Of a DNA stretch of 64,000 nucleotides, positions 35,131-44,125 are shown piece by piece. The notes beneath the pieces are model-generated. The model saw nothing but the letters and a program-made list of their open reading frames with translations. It ran no database searches and was not told the origin of the DNA. Both the position numbers and the translations under genes were made by a program. Source of the stretch: Phytoamicus setariae (GTDB lineage: Bacteria > Pseudomonadota > Alphaproteobacteria > Rhizobiales > Rhizobiaceae); the NCBI RefSeq assembly GCF_016722925.1, contig NZ_JAEQNC010000006.1, positions 62,001-126,000 on the forward strand, read 5' to 3'. How positions within the stretch are numbered: the first letter of the stretch is position 1; each line of letters opens with the position of its first letter.

Positions 35131-37032
35131 ATGGCATCCGATAAGAAGACCGTCTCGGTGGAATCCGGCAAGACCCTCAAGACGATCTATAATCTCTGGC
35201 CGTATATGTGGCCTTCGGGGCGGATGGATTTGAAGATGCGGGTTGTCTGGGCCACGCTCTTCCTCCTGCTTTCGAAGATCGTGCTGCTGTCCGTACCCTA
35301 CTTTTTCAAGTGGTCGACCGATGCGTTGGCCGGCAATCTGGACGCGGCCGGCGACCTGCTTCCGTTCGTGCTGGGCGTGCTGGCTCTGGTGGCGGCCTAC
35401 AATCTGGCGCGCGTCATCCAGGCCGGGTTCAACCAATTGCGTGATGCGCTGTTTGCCAGCGTCGGCCAATATGCGGTGCGCCAACTTGCCTTGAAGACAT
35501 TCCTGCATCTGCATCGATTGTCGTTGCGCTTTCATCTGGAACGCCGCACGGGCGGTCTGTCGCGCGCCATCGATCGCGGCACCAAGGGGATCGAGACGAT
35601 CGTTCGCTTCGTCATCCTCAACAGCATGCCAACGGTCATCGAATTTTCCATGACGGCGGCGATACTCGCCTGGAGCTATGGCTGGAGCTACCTGGCTGTG
35701 ACCGCGCTGATGATCGCCAGCTACATCTGGTTCACGATCCGGGCGAGCGACTGGCGGATCGATGTTCGACGCAGCATGAATGCTTCCGACGCCGAGGCCA
35801 ACTCCAAGGCGATCGACTCGCTCTTGAATTTCGAGACCGTCAAGTATTTCGGCAACGAGGAGATGGAGGCCAGGCGCTTCGATCAATCCATGGAGGGCTA
35901 TGAGAAGGCCGCCACCAAGGTCTCGACCTCGCAAGGCTTGCTGAACTTCGGCCAGGTGGTGATCTTCGCTGCCGGCATGATGACGATGATGACGATGTCC
36001 GCGCTTGCGATCCGTGCCGGGACACAGACGGTCGGCGATTTCGTCTTCATCAATGTGCTGCTCATGCAGCTTTCCCTGCCGCTTGGCGTCATCGGTTTTG
36101 TCTATAGTGAAGTGCGCCAGGCTCTCGCCAATATCGAACAGATGTTTGACCTGCTTGATATGGATGCGGAGATCGAGGACGCGCCGGGCGCGAAGGAGTT
36201 GATGGTCGCATCGGGGGCCATTTCATTCAAGGATGTGCATTTTGCTTACGACAAGGCGCGACCAATTCTCAAAGGCGTTTCCTTCGACGTGCCCGCAGGC
36301 CATACGATTGCGGTTGTTGGTCCGTCGGGCGCTGGCAAGTCCACAATTTCGCGGCTGCTCTACAGGTTCTACGATGTGCAGGCAGGCTCCGTCAGCATCG
36401 ACGGGCAGGATGTGCGTACGGTCACGCAAAAGAGTCTCAGAGCGGCAATCGGCATGGTGCCGCAGGACACCGTGCTGTTCAACGAGACGATTGCCTACAA
36501 CATCCGCTACGGTCGACCGTCTGCAACGCAGGAGGACGTCGAACGTGCCGCCGAGATCGCTCAGGTCGACCATTTCATCCACAGTCTTCCGGAAGGCTAC
36601 AAGTCCATGGTGGGCGAGCGCGGGCTGAAGCTCTCGGGGGGAGAAAAGCAGCGCGTTGCGATTGCCCGCACGATCTTGAAGTCGCCGCCGATCTTGATCC
36701 TTGACGAAGCGACATCGGCTCTCGATACCCACACCGAGCAGGAAATCCAGGCGGCTCTTGATGAGGTGTCGAAGAACAGAACCACCCTGATTATCGCTCA
36801 CCGCCTTTCCACGGTGATCAATGCCGACGAGATCATCGTGCTTAAGGATGGCCGTATCGCCGAGCGAGGCAGGCACGCCGAACTTCTCGATCAGAACGGT
36901 CTCTATGCCCGCATGTGGAACCGCCAGCGCGAGGCGACGGAAGTCGAGGAGCATTTGACGAAAGTGCGGGCGGAAGACGATCTGGGTGCACTGGCAGACC
37001 GAACGAAAAATACCATCGAAAATCGGCCGTAA
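35131..37032 (+). CDS. Atm1/HMT1-type ABC exporter (half-transporter)
   Basis: A 633-aa half-transporter with an N-terminal six-helix ABC-transporter type 1 domain and a C-terminal ATPase. The family-specific FETVKYFGNEEMEARRFD motif identifies the Atm1/ABCB7 branch, which exports glutathione-linked compounds or metal conjugates. The ATPase has Walker A (GPSGAGKST), signature LSGGEKQRVAIAR, Walker B ILILDEATSALD and the H-loop (AHRLSTV). It functions as a homodimer in the inner membrane. ATG 35131 (MASDKK) is preferred over the upstream frame. No operon partner apart from the following GNAT gene. Confidence 0.93.
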   Translation: MASDKKTVSVESGKTLKTIYNLWPYMWPSGRMDLKMRVVWATLFLLLSKIVLLSVPYFFKWSTDALAGNLDAAGDLLPFVLGVLALVAAYNLARVIQAGFNQLRDALFASVGQYAVRQLALKTFLHLHRLSLRFHLERRTGGLSRAIDRGTKGIETIVRFVILNSMPTVIEFSMTAAILAWSYGWSYLAVTALMIASYIWFTIRASDWRIDVRRSMNASDAEANSKAIDSLLNFETVKYFGNEEMEARRFDQSMEGYEKAATKVSTSQGLLNFGQVVIFAAGMMTMMTMSALAIRAGTQTVGDFVFINVLLMQLSLPLGVIGFVYSEVRQALANIEQMFDLLDMDAEIEDAPGAKELMVASGAISFKDVHFAYDKARPILKGVSFDVPAGHTIAVVGPSGAGKSTISRLLYRFYDVQAGSVSIDGQDVRTVTQKSLRAAIGMVPQDTVLFNETIAYNIRYGRPSATQEDVERAAEIAQVDHFIHSLPEGYKSMVGERGLKLSGGEKQRVAIARTILKSPPILILDEATSALDTHTEQEIQAALDEVSKNRTTLIIAHRLSTVINADEIIVLKDGRIAERGRHAELLDQNGLYARMWNRQREATEVEEHLTKVRAEDDLGALADRTKNTIENRP

Positions 37033-37140
37033 TTGCGTTTGAAAACGCTTGGGATGCCATCGCCGGTATGACTTCTTGGGAACTGGCGGCTTCCTCGTAC
37101 ACCAGGCTGGCATGAAGGTGATCACGCTTTTGGGGCGAGC

Positions 37141-37605
37141 ATGCGCGCAATGAATTCGACCTTCGAACTCCGATTGGCATCTCAGCCCGACTATGAAGCT
37201 ATTGCCTCCGTATGGCATAGCAGCGCGAGCCTTCCCGGAGTCGGTCCGCCCGTGATGCCGACGCAAAATGAGCTCAGACGGCGCATCGATCTGGAGTTTG
37301 CTGCAGGTTGGGAAGTGACGGTCGCGGTTCGCAGGAGTGATGTCATCGGGTTTGTCGCACTCAAGCCGCGGGAAGGTGTTCTCGACCAATTGTTTGTTCG
37401 ACCCGCCTTGGTCGGAGGCGGTATCGGCAAAGCGTTGCTTGCCCATGCCATGGCTGCCATGCCCAAGGGTTTCACGCTGTTCACGGCGTCGTCCAATGCG
37501 AAGGCTCGCATATTTTACGAAAAGGCGGGCCTCATTCCAATGCGTGACGATGCGCATCCGCGGACCGGTCATCCGGTGACTTACTACGGCTGGAAGGTCG
37601 TCTGA
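37141..37605 (+). CDS. GNAT-family N-acetyltransferase
   Basis: A 154-aa single GNAT domain. The acetyl-CoA-binding motif A is LDQLFVRPALVGGGIGKALL and motif B region GFTLFTASSNAKARIFYEKAG ends in the typical aromatic FYEKAGL. GGGGCGAGC precedes ATG 37141; ATG 37150 is also possible. Substrate unknown. It follows the Atm1-type exporter by 108 bases on the same strand. Confidence 0.88.
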   Translation: MRAMNSTFELRLASQPDYEAIASVWHSSASLPGVGPPVMPTQNELRRRIDLEFAAGWEVTVAVRRSDVIGFVALKPREGVLDQLFVRPALVGGGIGKALLAHAMAAMPKGFTLFTASSNAKARIFYEKAGLIPMRDDAHPRTGHPVTYYGWKVV

Positions 37606-37715
37606 GTGCTGATTTTCGAAGTGGCGCAATTTAGCATTCGGCGCCGACAGGCCGACGCCGTCATGCGCGGGACAATGGCGCGCGCGAAAAGACGCGCTAC
37701 CACGTCTACGTCAAC

Positions 37716-39386
37716 TCATTTTCCGACGGAGGTCGGTTGCTGCAGCTTGTCCAGGACATTGCCGAGAGAGAAGCTGCCTGGCTTTTGACGCGGCGGGAAT
37801 TCCACGTAGGTCTGCAGATGCTGTGCGACGAAGGCCTGCGCCGGTACCAATGCGAAGGCGTGTTCGACCCGCCAGCGATCATAATCTCCCGCATCGACTT
37901 GGGCGCGTTCGAATGGGTCGGCTCTTAGATCGATCAGTTTCGGGAAACGAAGTTCGACCAGTGGGTCCTGCCAAACGGCGAGGCCTTCCGCGCGCTGTTC
38001 GAGGAATACCAGCTTCCAGCGGTCATATCGCAAGCAGGCAAGATCGCCGCCGTCCGTCCAGTAGAAATACTCCTTGCGGGCTCCTTCACCGGTGCCGGCG
38101 AGCAACTCTCGTTGATCATAGCCGTCCAGGTGCACCTTGAAAGTTTTGCCCGCCGCGTCATATCCGGAAAGGAGTTGCTTGGTTATATCCGGATTGCCCG
38201 CCGCCGCCACAAGCGTTGGTACAAAGTCCTCATGCGATGTGATGGCATTGATCTGCGTCCCCGGCTTGACGAGGCCCGGCCAGCGTACCAGGCAGGGAAC
38301 GCGGTATCCGCCTTCCCAGTTGGTGTTCTTCTCGCCCTTGAAAGGGGTGGTGCCACCGTCTGGCCATGAGAAGACCTCTGCACCATTGTCTGTGGTCCAG
38401 ATGACGATTGTATCTTCGGCGATGCCGAGATCATCCAGTTTCTTGAGGAGTTGGCCGACCATGCCATCAAACTCGACCATGCCGTCCGCTTCGATCCCCA
38501 GTCCGGTCTTGCCTTTCGACGCGGCTTTCAGGAATGTGTAGATGTGCATGCGTGTCGAGTTGAACCAGCAGAAGAACGGCTTGTTTGCCGCATGCTGGCG
38601 GTCGATGAAGTCCAGAGTCGCACCGAGGAATTCCTCATCCACCGTTTCCATCCGTTTGCGGGTCAGCGGACCTGTGTCCTCAATGGTTTGCATTCCGACT
38701 CGGCCGAAACGGGGATCCTCGGAAGGATCGTCCTTGTCCGTCGCCTTGCATTTGAGGACGCCGCGCGGACCAAATTTCGCGCGGAACTCCGGATTCTTCG
38801 GGTAGTCGGGGTTCTCCGGCTCATCCTCCGCATTCAGATGGTAGAGGTTGCCGAAGAACTCGTCGAATCCATGGACGGTTGGCAGAAACTCATTTCGGTC
38901 GCCCAGGTGGTTTTTGCCGAATTGGCCGCACATGTAGCCTTGCGGCTTGAGCAGTTCGGCAAGGGTCGGATCCTTTGCGGACAATCCTTCCTTCGCGCCG
39001 GGCAAGCCCACCTTGAGAAGCCCCGTCCGGAAACAGGACTGCCCGGTGATGAATGCGGCGCGTCCCGCGGTGCACGACTGCTGCGCATAGTGATCGGTGA
39101 AGATCGCGCCTTCCTTGGCAATGCGATCGATATTTGGAGTTCGATAGCCCATCATGCCCTGGTTGTAGGCACTCGTATTCCAGAATCCGATGTCGTCCCC
39201 GAAGATGACGAGGATGTTCGGCTTCTTGCCTGACGGCGCAGCAGCCTGTGCGTAAGCTGCTGCAGTTTGCGCCATGTTAATTGCGGCCGCCCCGACTGCG
39301 AATGCAGTCGTCGCCTTGAGCAGATTTCTTCGGGTTACCGGTGGTGACGCGGTTCTATCCTGCGTCGATATGCCGATATCGCTCAT
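37716..39386 (-). CDS. Tat-exported arylsulfatase (type I, formylglycine)
   Basis: A 556-aa type I sulfatase. The N-terminus has a twin-arginine signal (TRRNLLK at 18-24 followed by an alanine-rich stretch), placing it in the periplasm. The sulfatase active-site motif CTAGR (C105-R109) supplies the cysteine converted to formylglycine, and ILVIFGDDIG (58-67) gives metal-binding aspartates. GGGAGG precedes ATG 39386. No sulfatase-modifying enzyme is adjacent. It lies just downstream of the indole-type oxygenase operon but behind that operon's terminator, so it has its own promoter. Confidence 0.92.
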   Translation of the reverse strand: MSDIGISTQDRTASPPVTRRNLLKATTAFAVGAAAINMAQTAAAYAQAAAPSGKKPNILVIFGDDIGFWNTSAYNQGMMGYRTPNIDRIAKEGAIFTDHYAQQSCTAGRAAFITGQSCFRTGLLKVGLPGAKEGLSAKDPTLAELLKPQGYMCGQFGKNHLGDRNEFLPTVHGFDEFFGNLYHLNAEDEPENPDYPKNPEFRAKFGPRGVLKCKATDKDDPSEDPRFGRVGMQTIEDTGPLTRKRMETVDEEFLGATLDFIDRQHAANKPFFCWFNSTRMHIYTFLKAASKGKTGLGIEADGMVEFDGMVGQLLKKLDDLGIAEDTIVIWTTDNGAEVFSWPDGGTTPFKGEKNTNWEGGYRVPCLVRWPGLVKPGTQINAITSHEDFVPTLVAAAGNPDITKQLLSGYDAAGKTFKVHLDGYDQRELLAGTGEGARKEYFYWTDGGDLACLRYDRWKLVFLEQRAEGLAVWQDPLVELRFPKLIDLRADPFERAQVDAGDYDRWRVEHAFALVPAQAFVAQHLQTYVEFPPRQKPGSFSLGNVLDKLQQPTSVGK

Positions 39387-39590
39387 TGCATGCCTCCCTT
39401 GCGTTTGATGAACTGCAATGCGGATGCTGAATGCGCATAGACTTGCGAGCTGAGCGGCAAAATTACCCAGCCGACGGAAAATCAAAATCCAAGTCGGGGA
39501 TGGAGGCAAGTACGTTACGGTAACACAGGGTCAAATAAAGCCGGAAAGCGAGGCCTGACCGGACTGTCGGAGCGAGGATCGGTTGCCTCG

Positions 39591-39624
39591 GAAAATAAAA
39601 ACCCGCCGGATCGCTCCGGCGGGT
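39591..39624 (-). terminator. rho-independent terminator of the indole-type oxygenase operon
   Basis: On the minus strand ACCCGCCGGA-gcga-TCCGGCGGGT (10-bp stem, 4-base loop) is followed directly by TTTTATTTT. It lies 26 bases after the oxygenase stop. Confidence 0.92.
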
Positions 39625-39649
39625 CGCTATGTGTGATTGTATCGGTTGA

Positions 39650-40885
39650 TCAGGCCGCGAGCTTCTGCAGGTAGGCGTCTGCTTCTTCCGGAATGGCAAA
39701 CCACGGGAAGAAATCGACCGGGTTGTTGAAGCCGTTGGCGATACGCTTGGCGAGTGCCGGAAAGGCCTGGGCCGAACCCATGATGTTGAGCACGTGTGGC
39801 GGTGGCGGCTGCAGCAGGGCATTGGTCCAGCCGACTACGAACTGGGCGTAGTTCCAGTACGTGTCGAAGGTCGCCTGCATGAAGGCGGCGTCGTAGGGCC
39901 GGTCGCCATGTGCAAGGATCGCATCCATATAGGCCTTGGCGGCCTTGGAAGCGTTGTTGGACCCCTGACCGGTGATCGGGTCGTTCAGGCATACGGCATC
40001 GGCCATGCCGAGCACGATTGCGCCCGATGGCAGCCTGCCGATCGGCTTGCGGACGGTGGGCGCGAAAGCGCCTGCCAGAATGCCGTTGTCGTCAGTCAAC
40101 TCGATGTTGCGGCAGCGCTCGGCTTCCCACGGCAGGAAGGTATCGAGGATCCACTTGGACTTGGCCAGATGTTCCTCGGGCGTCTTCACATCCTTCCAGC
40201 AGTCCATAGGGCCGCCCGGAATGCCTTCGAGAACCATGATCTCGCAGGGACCGGTTGTCGTCAGTGCCGGAAACACGAAATACTCGCCAACCGTCGGGAT
40301 CAGATTGAAGGCGACAGCGGAATGTTCCGGGCGTGGGGTCATGCCGGTCACATAGGTGAGCGCAAGCGCGCGCTGCGGCTTGTCGAACGGCGATTTTTCG
40401 GCATCGCGCTCGAACAGCTTGGCAATATCGCCCTTGCCCGCGGCAACGATCACGAGGTCCGACGACTTGGCATACTTTTCCAAATCCTCGATGCCAGCAT
40501 CAAGAATGGTCATCTGGCCGCCGCGTTTTTCGAACTCGGTCATCCAGACCGGAATCTTGACGCGCTGGTCGACGCTCTGGGCATATTTGTCGAGCTTGCC
40601 GTTCCAGTCGATTGCCTTGGTGCCGGAACCGTCCGGAGCCGGAACGACGAAATTGATCGAGTCGACCGTCGGGCATTCCTTCTCCCAGAAGTTCAGCCCG
40701 AGGTCGCGCTCGTTCTGCAGCGCCTGATCGAACATGCACTGGCTGGACAACACCTTGCCGGTGCGGACCTGTTCTGCCGTGCGGTTCTGGACGATTTCGA
40801 CTTCGTAGCCGTTTGACAGCAGGCCGCAGCCGAGCTGCAAACCTGACTGGCCACCGCCGACGATGGTAATCTTGCGTTTTGTCAT
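39650..40885 (-). CDS. styrene/indole monooxygenase-family flavoprotein (StyA/IifC-like)
   Basis: A 411-aa group E flavoprotein monooxygenase, oxygenase half of a two-component system. The FAD Rossmann motif is ITIVGGGQSGLQLG (6-19). The block KLFERDAEKSPFDKPQRALA corresponds closely to the KVFEKQSENSPFEKPQRAL segment of StyA, and LNDPITGQGSNNASKAA is the second FAD motif. GGGGA lies 9 bases before ATG 40885. With an SDR, a flavin reductase and an AraC gene alongside, the layout matches the indole-oxidising iif/ind loci, in which the StyA-like enzyme dihydroxylates or epoxidises indole. Indole as substrate is inferred. Confidence 0.9.
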   Translation of the reverse strand: MTKRKITIVGGGQSGLQLGCGLLSNGYEVEIVQNRTAEQVRTGKVLSSQCMFDQALQNERDLGLNFWEKECPTVDSINFVVPAPDGSGTKAIDWNGKLDKYAQSVDQRVKIPVWMTEFEKRGGQMTILDAGIEDLEKYAKSSDLVIVAAGKGDIAKLFERDAEKSPFDKPQRALALTYVTGMTPRPEHSAVAFNLIPTVGEYFVFPALTTTGPCEIMVLEGIPGGPMDCWKDVKTPEEHLAKSKWILDTFLPWEAERCRNIELTDDNGILAGAFAPTVRKPIGRLPSGAIVLGMADAVCLNDPITGQGSNNASKAAKAYMDAILAHGDRPYDAAFMQATFDTYWNYAQFVVGWTNALLQPPPPHVLNIMGSAQAFPALAKRIANGFNNPVDFFPWFAIPEEADAYLQKLAA

Positions 40886-40934
40886 GGTTTTATTCCCCAT
40901 TTGTTTTGACGTTCGATGGCAAAAACTGAATTCT

Positions 40935-41720
40935 CTATTCCATCAGCTTCGGGATGGCCGGGACGTTCTGTTCCGGGCCCATGGCCGTGTAGCCGCCATC
41001 GACGCAGATATCCGTGCCGGTGACGAAACTTGCATTGTCGGACAGCAGGAAGGCGATGGCTTCGGCGACTTCCTCCGGATTGCCGGTGCGGCCGAGCATA
41101 TGGAAGGGGGCGGCGACCTTGTCAGTCTTTTCGCGATTGCCGTTGGTCAGCTGCACCATGATGTTGCTCCAAGTCCAGCCCGGCGAAACGGCGTTGACGC
41201 GGATGCCGTCCGGCGCCAGGTCCATAGCCTGGTTGCGGGTTAGCTGTAGGATGGCAGCCTTGGAAACCGGATAGACCCAGCGGCCGGTCTGCGCGACGCG
41301 TGCCGAAATCGAGCCGAAATTGACGATGGCGCCCTTGTTGGCCGCAAGATGCGGACGCGCTGCCTGCATCAGCATCACGGAGCTGACGATGTTGACGTCG
41401 AGCGCCTTCAGCCAATCCGAGCGGGTGGTTTCAGCGCCGTTGTCGAGATAGGTGCAGGCAACATTGACGAGAAAGTCGAGCCGGCCGGTCGTCTCCACCG
41501 TCTTGGCGACAAGCGCTGCGATGTCGTCGTCATTGGTGACGTCGGTCCTGATGAAGCTGGCATTCGCGCCGAGACGGGCGGCGACGTCGGTACCGTCTTT
41601 TTCATTGATGTCGGCGATCACCACCTTGGTGCCGTAGCCGATCAGTGTCTTGGCCACGCCCTCGCCAATCAGTGTCGCACCGCCGGAGACAATTGCAGTC
41701 TTTCCGCTTAATCCACGCAT
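40935..41720 (-). CDS. SDR dehydrogenase of the indole-type oxygenase operon
   Basis: A 261-aa classical SDR. Cofactor segment VSGGATLIGEGVAKTL (11-26); catalytic serines in NFGSISARVA; Tyr150 and Lys154 in YPVSK; VTGTDICVDGGYTAM at the C-terminus. The usual NNAG reads VNVACTY, a mild departure. GGGGAA precedes ATG 41720. In the known indole locus an SDR (IifA) oxidises the indole dihydrodiol to 3-hydroxyindolin-2-one, and this gene sits between oxygenase and reductase on the same strand. Confidence 0.9.
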   Translation of the reverse strand: MRGLSGKTAIVSGGATLIGEGVAKTLIGYGTKVVIADINEKDGTDVAARLGANASFIRTDVTNDDDIAALVAKTVETTGRLDFLVNVACTYLDNGAETTRSDWLKALDVNIVSSVMLMQAARPHLAANKGAIVNFGSISARVAQTGRWVYPVSKAAILQLTRNQAMDLAPDGIRVNAVSPGWTWSNIMVQLTNGNREKTDKVAAPFHMLGRTGNPEEVAEAIAFLLSDNASFVTGTDICVDGGYTAMGPEQNVPAIPKLME

Positions 41721-41785
41721 GGAGTTCCCCATCCTTTTTGTTAGATTTGAACCGTAAGGCAATAATTTGTATTGCTAATATATAA

Positions 41786-42298
41786 TCAGGCGCTCTGCAG
41801 CAGCGGCATTTCCGGATGCGTCGTGGTAAAGGCGCCGCCCACATAGACGAGTGGCTCGGCCGCGCTGTTGTCGCTCACCGTCTTTTGCACCCTGCCAATC
41901 AGAATAACATGGGTTGCGAAATCTACAGCCTGTTCCAGTTCGCAATCGAAACTGGCAATCGCGCCCTCGAGTACCGGTGCCCCGGTCTGGGCATCCGACC
42001 AGCCGCCCACCTGAAACCGGTCGGTCGCCGATAGCTCTGTTCGTCCGGCAAACGTCTCGGCGACCGATTGTTGGTCGCGGGCGAGAACGTTGACGCAGAA
42101 ATTTTTGCTCTCAGGAGCGAACTGGCCGACCCAGGTTTCGCGATTGATGCAGGCGATAACGGAGGGAGGGTCGACAGTAAGCGAACATACAGCGGTGGCT
42201 GTGACGCCGCGCGGCTCGCCATTGACGCCGCGCGTGGTGACGATAGTCACCGCACCGGCAACCTGGCGCATCGCCGACCTAAACAGATTCTTGTCCAT
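41786..42298 (-). CDS. flavin reductase partner (StyB/IifD-like)
   Basis: A 170-aa flavin reductase domain protein giving reduced FAD to the StyA-like oxygenase. Motifs: RQVAGAVTIVTTRGVNGEPRG, GVTATAVCSLTVDPPSVIACIN, FCVNVLARDQQSVAETFAG, and the C-terminal HVILIGRVQK. It is 35-40% alike by eye to the flavin reductase at 30953. AGGAGGAAGAG precedes ATG 42298. First gene of the operon; the operator-like site at 42358 lies 60 bases upstream. Confidence 0.88.
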   Translation of the reverse strand: MDKNLFRSAMRQVAGAVTIVTTRGVNGEPRGVTATAVCSLTVDPPSVIACINRETWVGQFAPESKNFCVNVLARDQQSVAETFAGRTELSATDRFQVGGWSDAQTGAPVLEGAIASFDCELEQAVDFATHVILIGRVQKTVSDNSAAEPLVYVGGAFTTTHPEMPLLQSA

Positions 42299-42357
42299 GG
42301 CGCTCTTCCTCCTGACCGCGTGGGACTTCATTCGCTCCAGATCCGACTTCCATTCAG

Positions 42358-42373
42358 TTTAGATCTAAAGTAT
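42358..42373 (-). promoter_or_regulatory. TTTAGATCTAAAGTA operator-like site before the indole-type operon
   Basis: A perfect 12-base palindrome TTTAGATCTAAA followed by GTAT, 60 bases upstream of the flavin reductase ATG and in the gap shared with the divergent AraC gene. It matches the two sites before the aminobenzoyl-CoA operon (consensus TTTARRTYTAAAGTA), and all three have the same orientation relative to their operon. Confidence 0.6.
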
Positions 42374-42492
42374 GTTGATGATCCGTCCGAAAGGCCTGCT
42401 TCGCAATCCACATTGCGCGGGCCGTGATCCAGATCCGGCAAGCCGGGGCATCTGGCCGGGACCATTGATATCGTCGCAGAATTGCGGAGTGA

Positions 42493-43482
42493 ATGCCGAT
42501 GCAGACACAGAACGTGCCGCTATCCCGCTTTCCGGCAGTGGATACCCATGCGCCGGACGATGCGCGCGAAGCAATCGGCCGTATTTTCTGTCCGCATTTC
42601 CTCAGTCCGGTCGAGCGCAATCCTAGGGCGTTTCACGCCCGTCACCATACGGTGGAGCAGGCGGACTATTCGGTCAATTTCGTCAGCTACGGCGCCACCG
42701 TCGATATCGATCCCGGCGAACTGTCGCGGTTCTTCCTGCTGCAGATACCGATTGAGGGTGCCGCACGGGTTCGCTGCGGCACGGTGTCGACCGATGTTGT
42801 GTCGGGGCAGTCGGCTTCGTTGCTTTCACCGACTCTGCCGACGCGCATGACCTGGCAGGAGGGCTGCGAAAAACTCATCCTGCTGGTTCGTCGTGAGGCG
42901 GTCGAAGCGCAGTTTCAGGCGCTGACGCATGAAGTCGGTCGGGATATCGAGTTCGATCCGAGGATTGATTTGAGCGCGCCGATGGGGCAGGCCCTGTGGC
43001 GGCACAGCATGATGATGCTGGCTGCGGCGGAAGAGCCAGGGGCAACGCCGCGCGCCTACCAGATTCTGTTGCGCGACGGTTTGACGACGTTGTTGCTGAC
43101 AGGCTTTGCCAACAACCGCAGCCGTGCTTTTTCAAGCCCTGCGCCAACCGCGGGCCCAAGCGCCGTCATGCGCGCCAAGGAGTTCATCCGGGCAAATGCC
43201 GCCCGGGCTGTTTCCATGGAGGAGGTGGCCGCCGCCGCTGGCGTGTCGCTTCGCTCATTGCAGGACAGCTACAAGCGCAGTCAGGGTTTGACGCTCGGCG
43301 AGGGGCTTCTCGATGCTCGATTGATTTGCTTTCGGGAGGGATTGCTGGCCGCAGGGCCGAGCGCGACGGTTGCGGAAATCGCGTTCGCTGCCGGCTTCGG
43401 TCATCTCGGTCGCGCCGCTGCCGCCTATCGCGCGCGTTTCGGCGAAACGCCGTCGGAAACGCTACGCCGGCGCAAGCAATAG
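42493..43482 (+). CDS. AraC-family transcriptional activator
   Basis: A 329-aa regulator with an N-terminal AraC_binding_2-type ligand domain (SYGATVDIDPGELSRFFLLQ) and a C-terminal double helix-turn-helix (SMEEVAAAAGVSLRSLQDSY and TVAEIAFAAGFGHLGRAAAA), ending FGETPSETLRRR. ATG 42493 or 42499 (GGAG 9 bases before the latter). It is divergent from the flavin reductase/SDR/oxygenase operon, as the AraC-type regulators of indole and styrene oxygenase loci are, so it probably activates it in response to the aromatic. Confidence 0.9.
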   Translation: MPMQTQNVPLSRFPAVDTHAPDDAREAIGRIFCPHFLSPVERNPRAFHARHHTVEQADYSVNFVSYGATVDIDPGELSRFFLLQIPIEGAARVRCGTVSTDVVSGQSASLLSPTLPTRMTWQEGCEKLILLVRREAVEAQFQALTHEVGRDIEFDPRIDLSAPMGQALWRHSMMMLAAAEEPGATPRAYQILLRDGLTTLLLTGFANNRSRAFSSPAPTAGPSAVMRAKEFIRANAARAVSMEEVAAAAGVSLRSLQDSYKRSQGLTLGEGLLDARLICFREGLLAAGPSATVAEIAFAAGFGHLGRAAAAYRARFGETPSETLRRRKQ

Positions 43483-43508
43483 GAAGCGGATCTTTGACGA
43501 TCCGCTTC
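43483..43508 (+). terminator. hairpin after the AraC gene
   Basis: GAAGCGGATC-tttgac-GATCCGCTTC, a 10-bp perfect stem beginning immediately after the AraC stop codon and 14 bases from the convergent VOC remnant. There is no U-run, so it is a stem-loop 3' end rather than a strict rho-independent terminator. Confidence 0.6.
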
Positions 43509-43521
43509 GCAATCGAGAAAT

Positions 43522-44009
43522 CTACTTTGACGGATTCTTGGGATCCCAGAGCTTGGTTTCGGCATCCTTTTCGTATGCCATGCCTTTGGGATAGCTGATC
43601 GCTTCGAACTGCAAACCCCAGGGTGCCTGGAAATAGAGGATCGTCTGGCCGGCAGCCGGTCCATCGTTTATCGGCAGCGGCCCAAGTCTGGTGGCAACGC
43701 CCTTTTCGTCGAGATACTTTTTCGCTGCCGCTACGTCGTCGACATAGAGCGCTATGTGGAACGCGCCAATGTCGCTGTTCTTCTGCTGAAGGTCCCGCTG
43801 CCTTTGTCATCGGCGAATGGGCCGAAAGACATGGCCGTCTTGCAGCCGACGACATTCTCGAGGAAATCCACCGCCTGTTTCATGTCGGGGACGGTAATCC
43901 TGGTATGGTCATGTCCGCGCAAGCCGGGAAGCGAATCCGCTGATGCGGCGGTTCCCAGTCCCAATAGAAATGCCGATGCTGCAAGAGACAGCGAGAATAT
44001 GTGCTTCAT
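43522..44009 (-). pseudogene. VOC/glyoxalase-family protein, frameshifted and internally deleted
   Basis: The start is intact: ATG 44009 behind GGTGGAGGACC, then a signal peptide (MKHIFSLSLAASAFLLGLGT), then HDHTRITVPDMKQAVDFLEN of a VOC fold. After FGPFADDKG near base 43800 the frame runs out, while QQKNSDIGAFHIALYVDDVA through to DPKNPSK and a TAG at 43522 continue in another frame. The two pieces together are only about 155 aa. The beta3-beta4 part of the first VOC half seems missing, so a non-triplet deletion is likelier than a sequencing slip. Ancestral role: exported dioxygenase/lyase-fold protein of unknown substrate. Confidence 0.75.
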
Positions 44010-44099
44010 GCTAGGTCCTCCACCAAAATGCGGGCACAGTTCTGCAATCCGCCGGCGCCCGCGCGGCCGACGTGAAAACAACCGGCAATTACCCTTGAT

Positions 44100-44119
44100 G
44101 TCCGCCCCTTGAGGCGGAC
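44100..44119 (-). terminator. short hairpin after dipeptide-type ABC operon
   Basis: GTCCGCC-ccttga-GGCGGAC, 7-bp stem just beyond the end of the last ABC gene on the minus strand. Only a weak pyrimidine stretch follows. Confidence 0.4.
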
Positions 44120-44125
44120 TATTCG

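Noticed and set aside
43184-43855. Minus-strand frame overlapping the AraC gene end and VOC remnant
   Set aside because: It joins unrelated sequence antisense to the AraC helix-turn-helix and out of frame with the VOC remnant.
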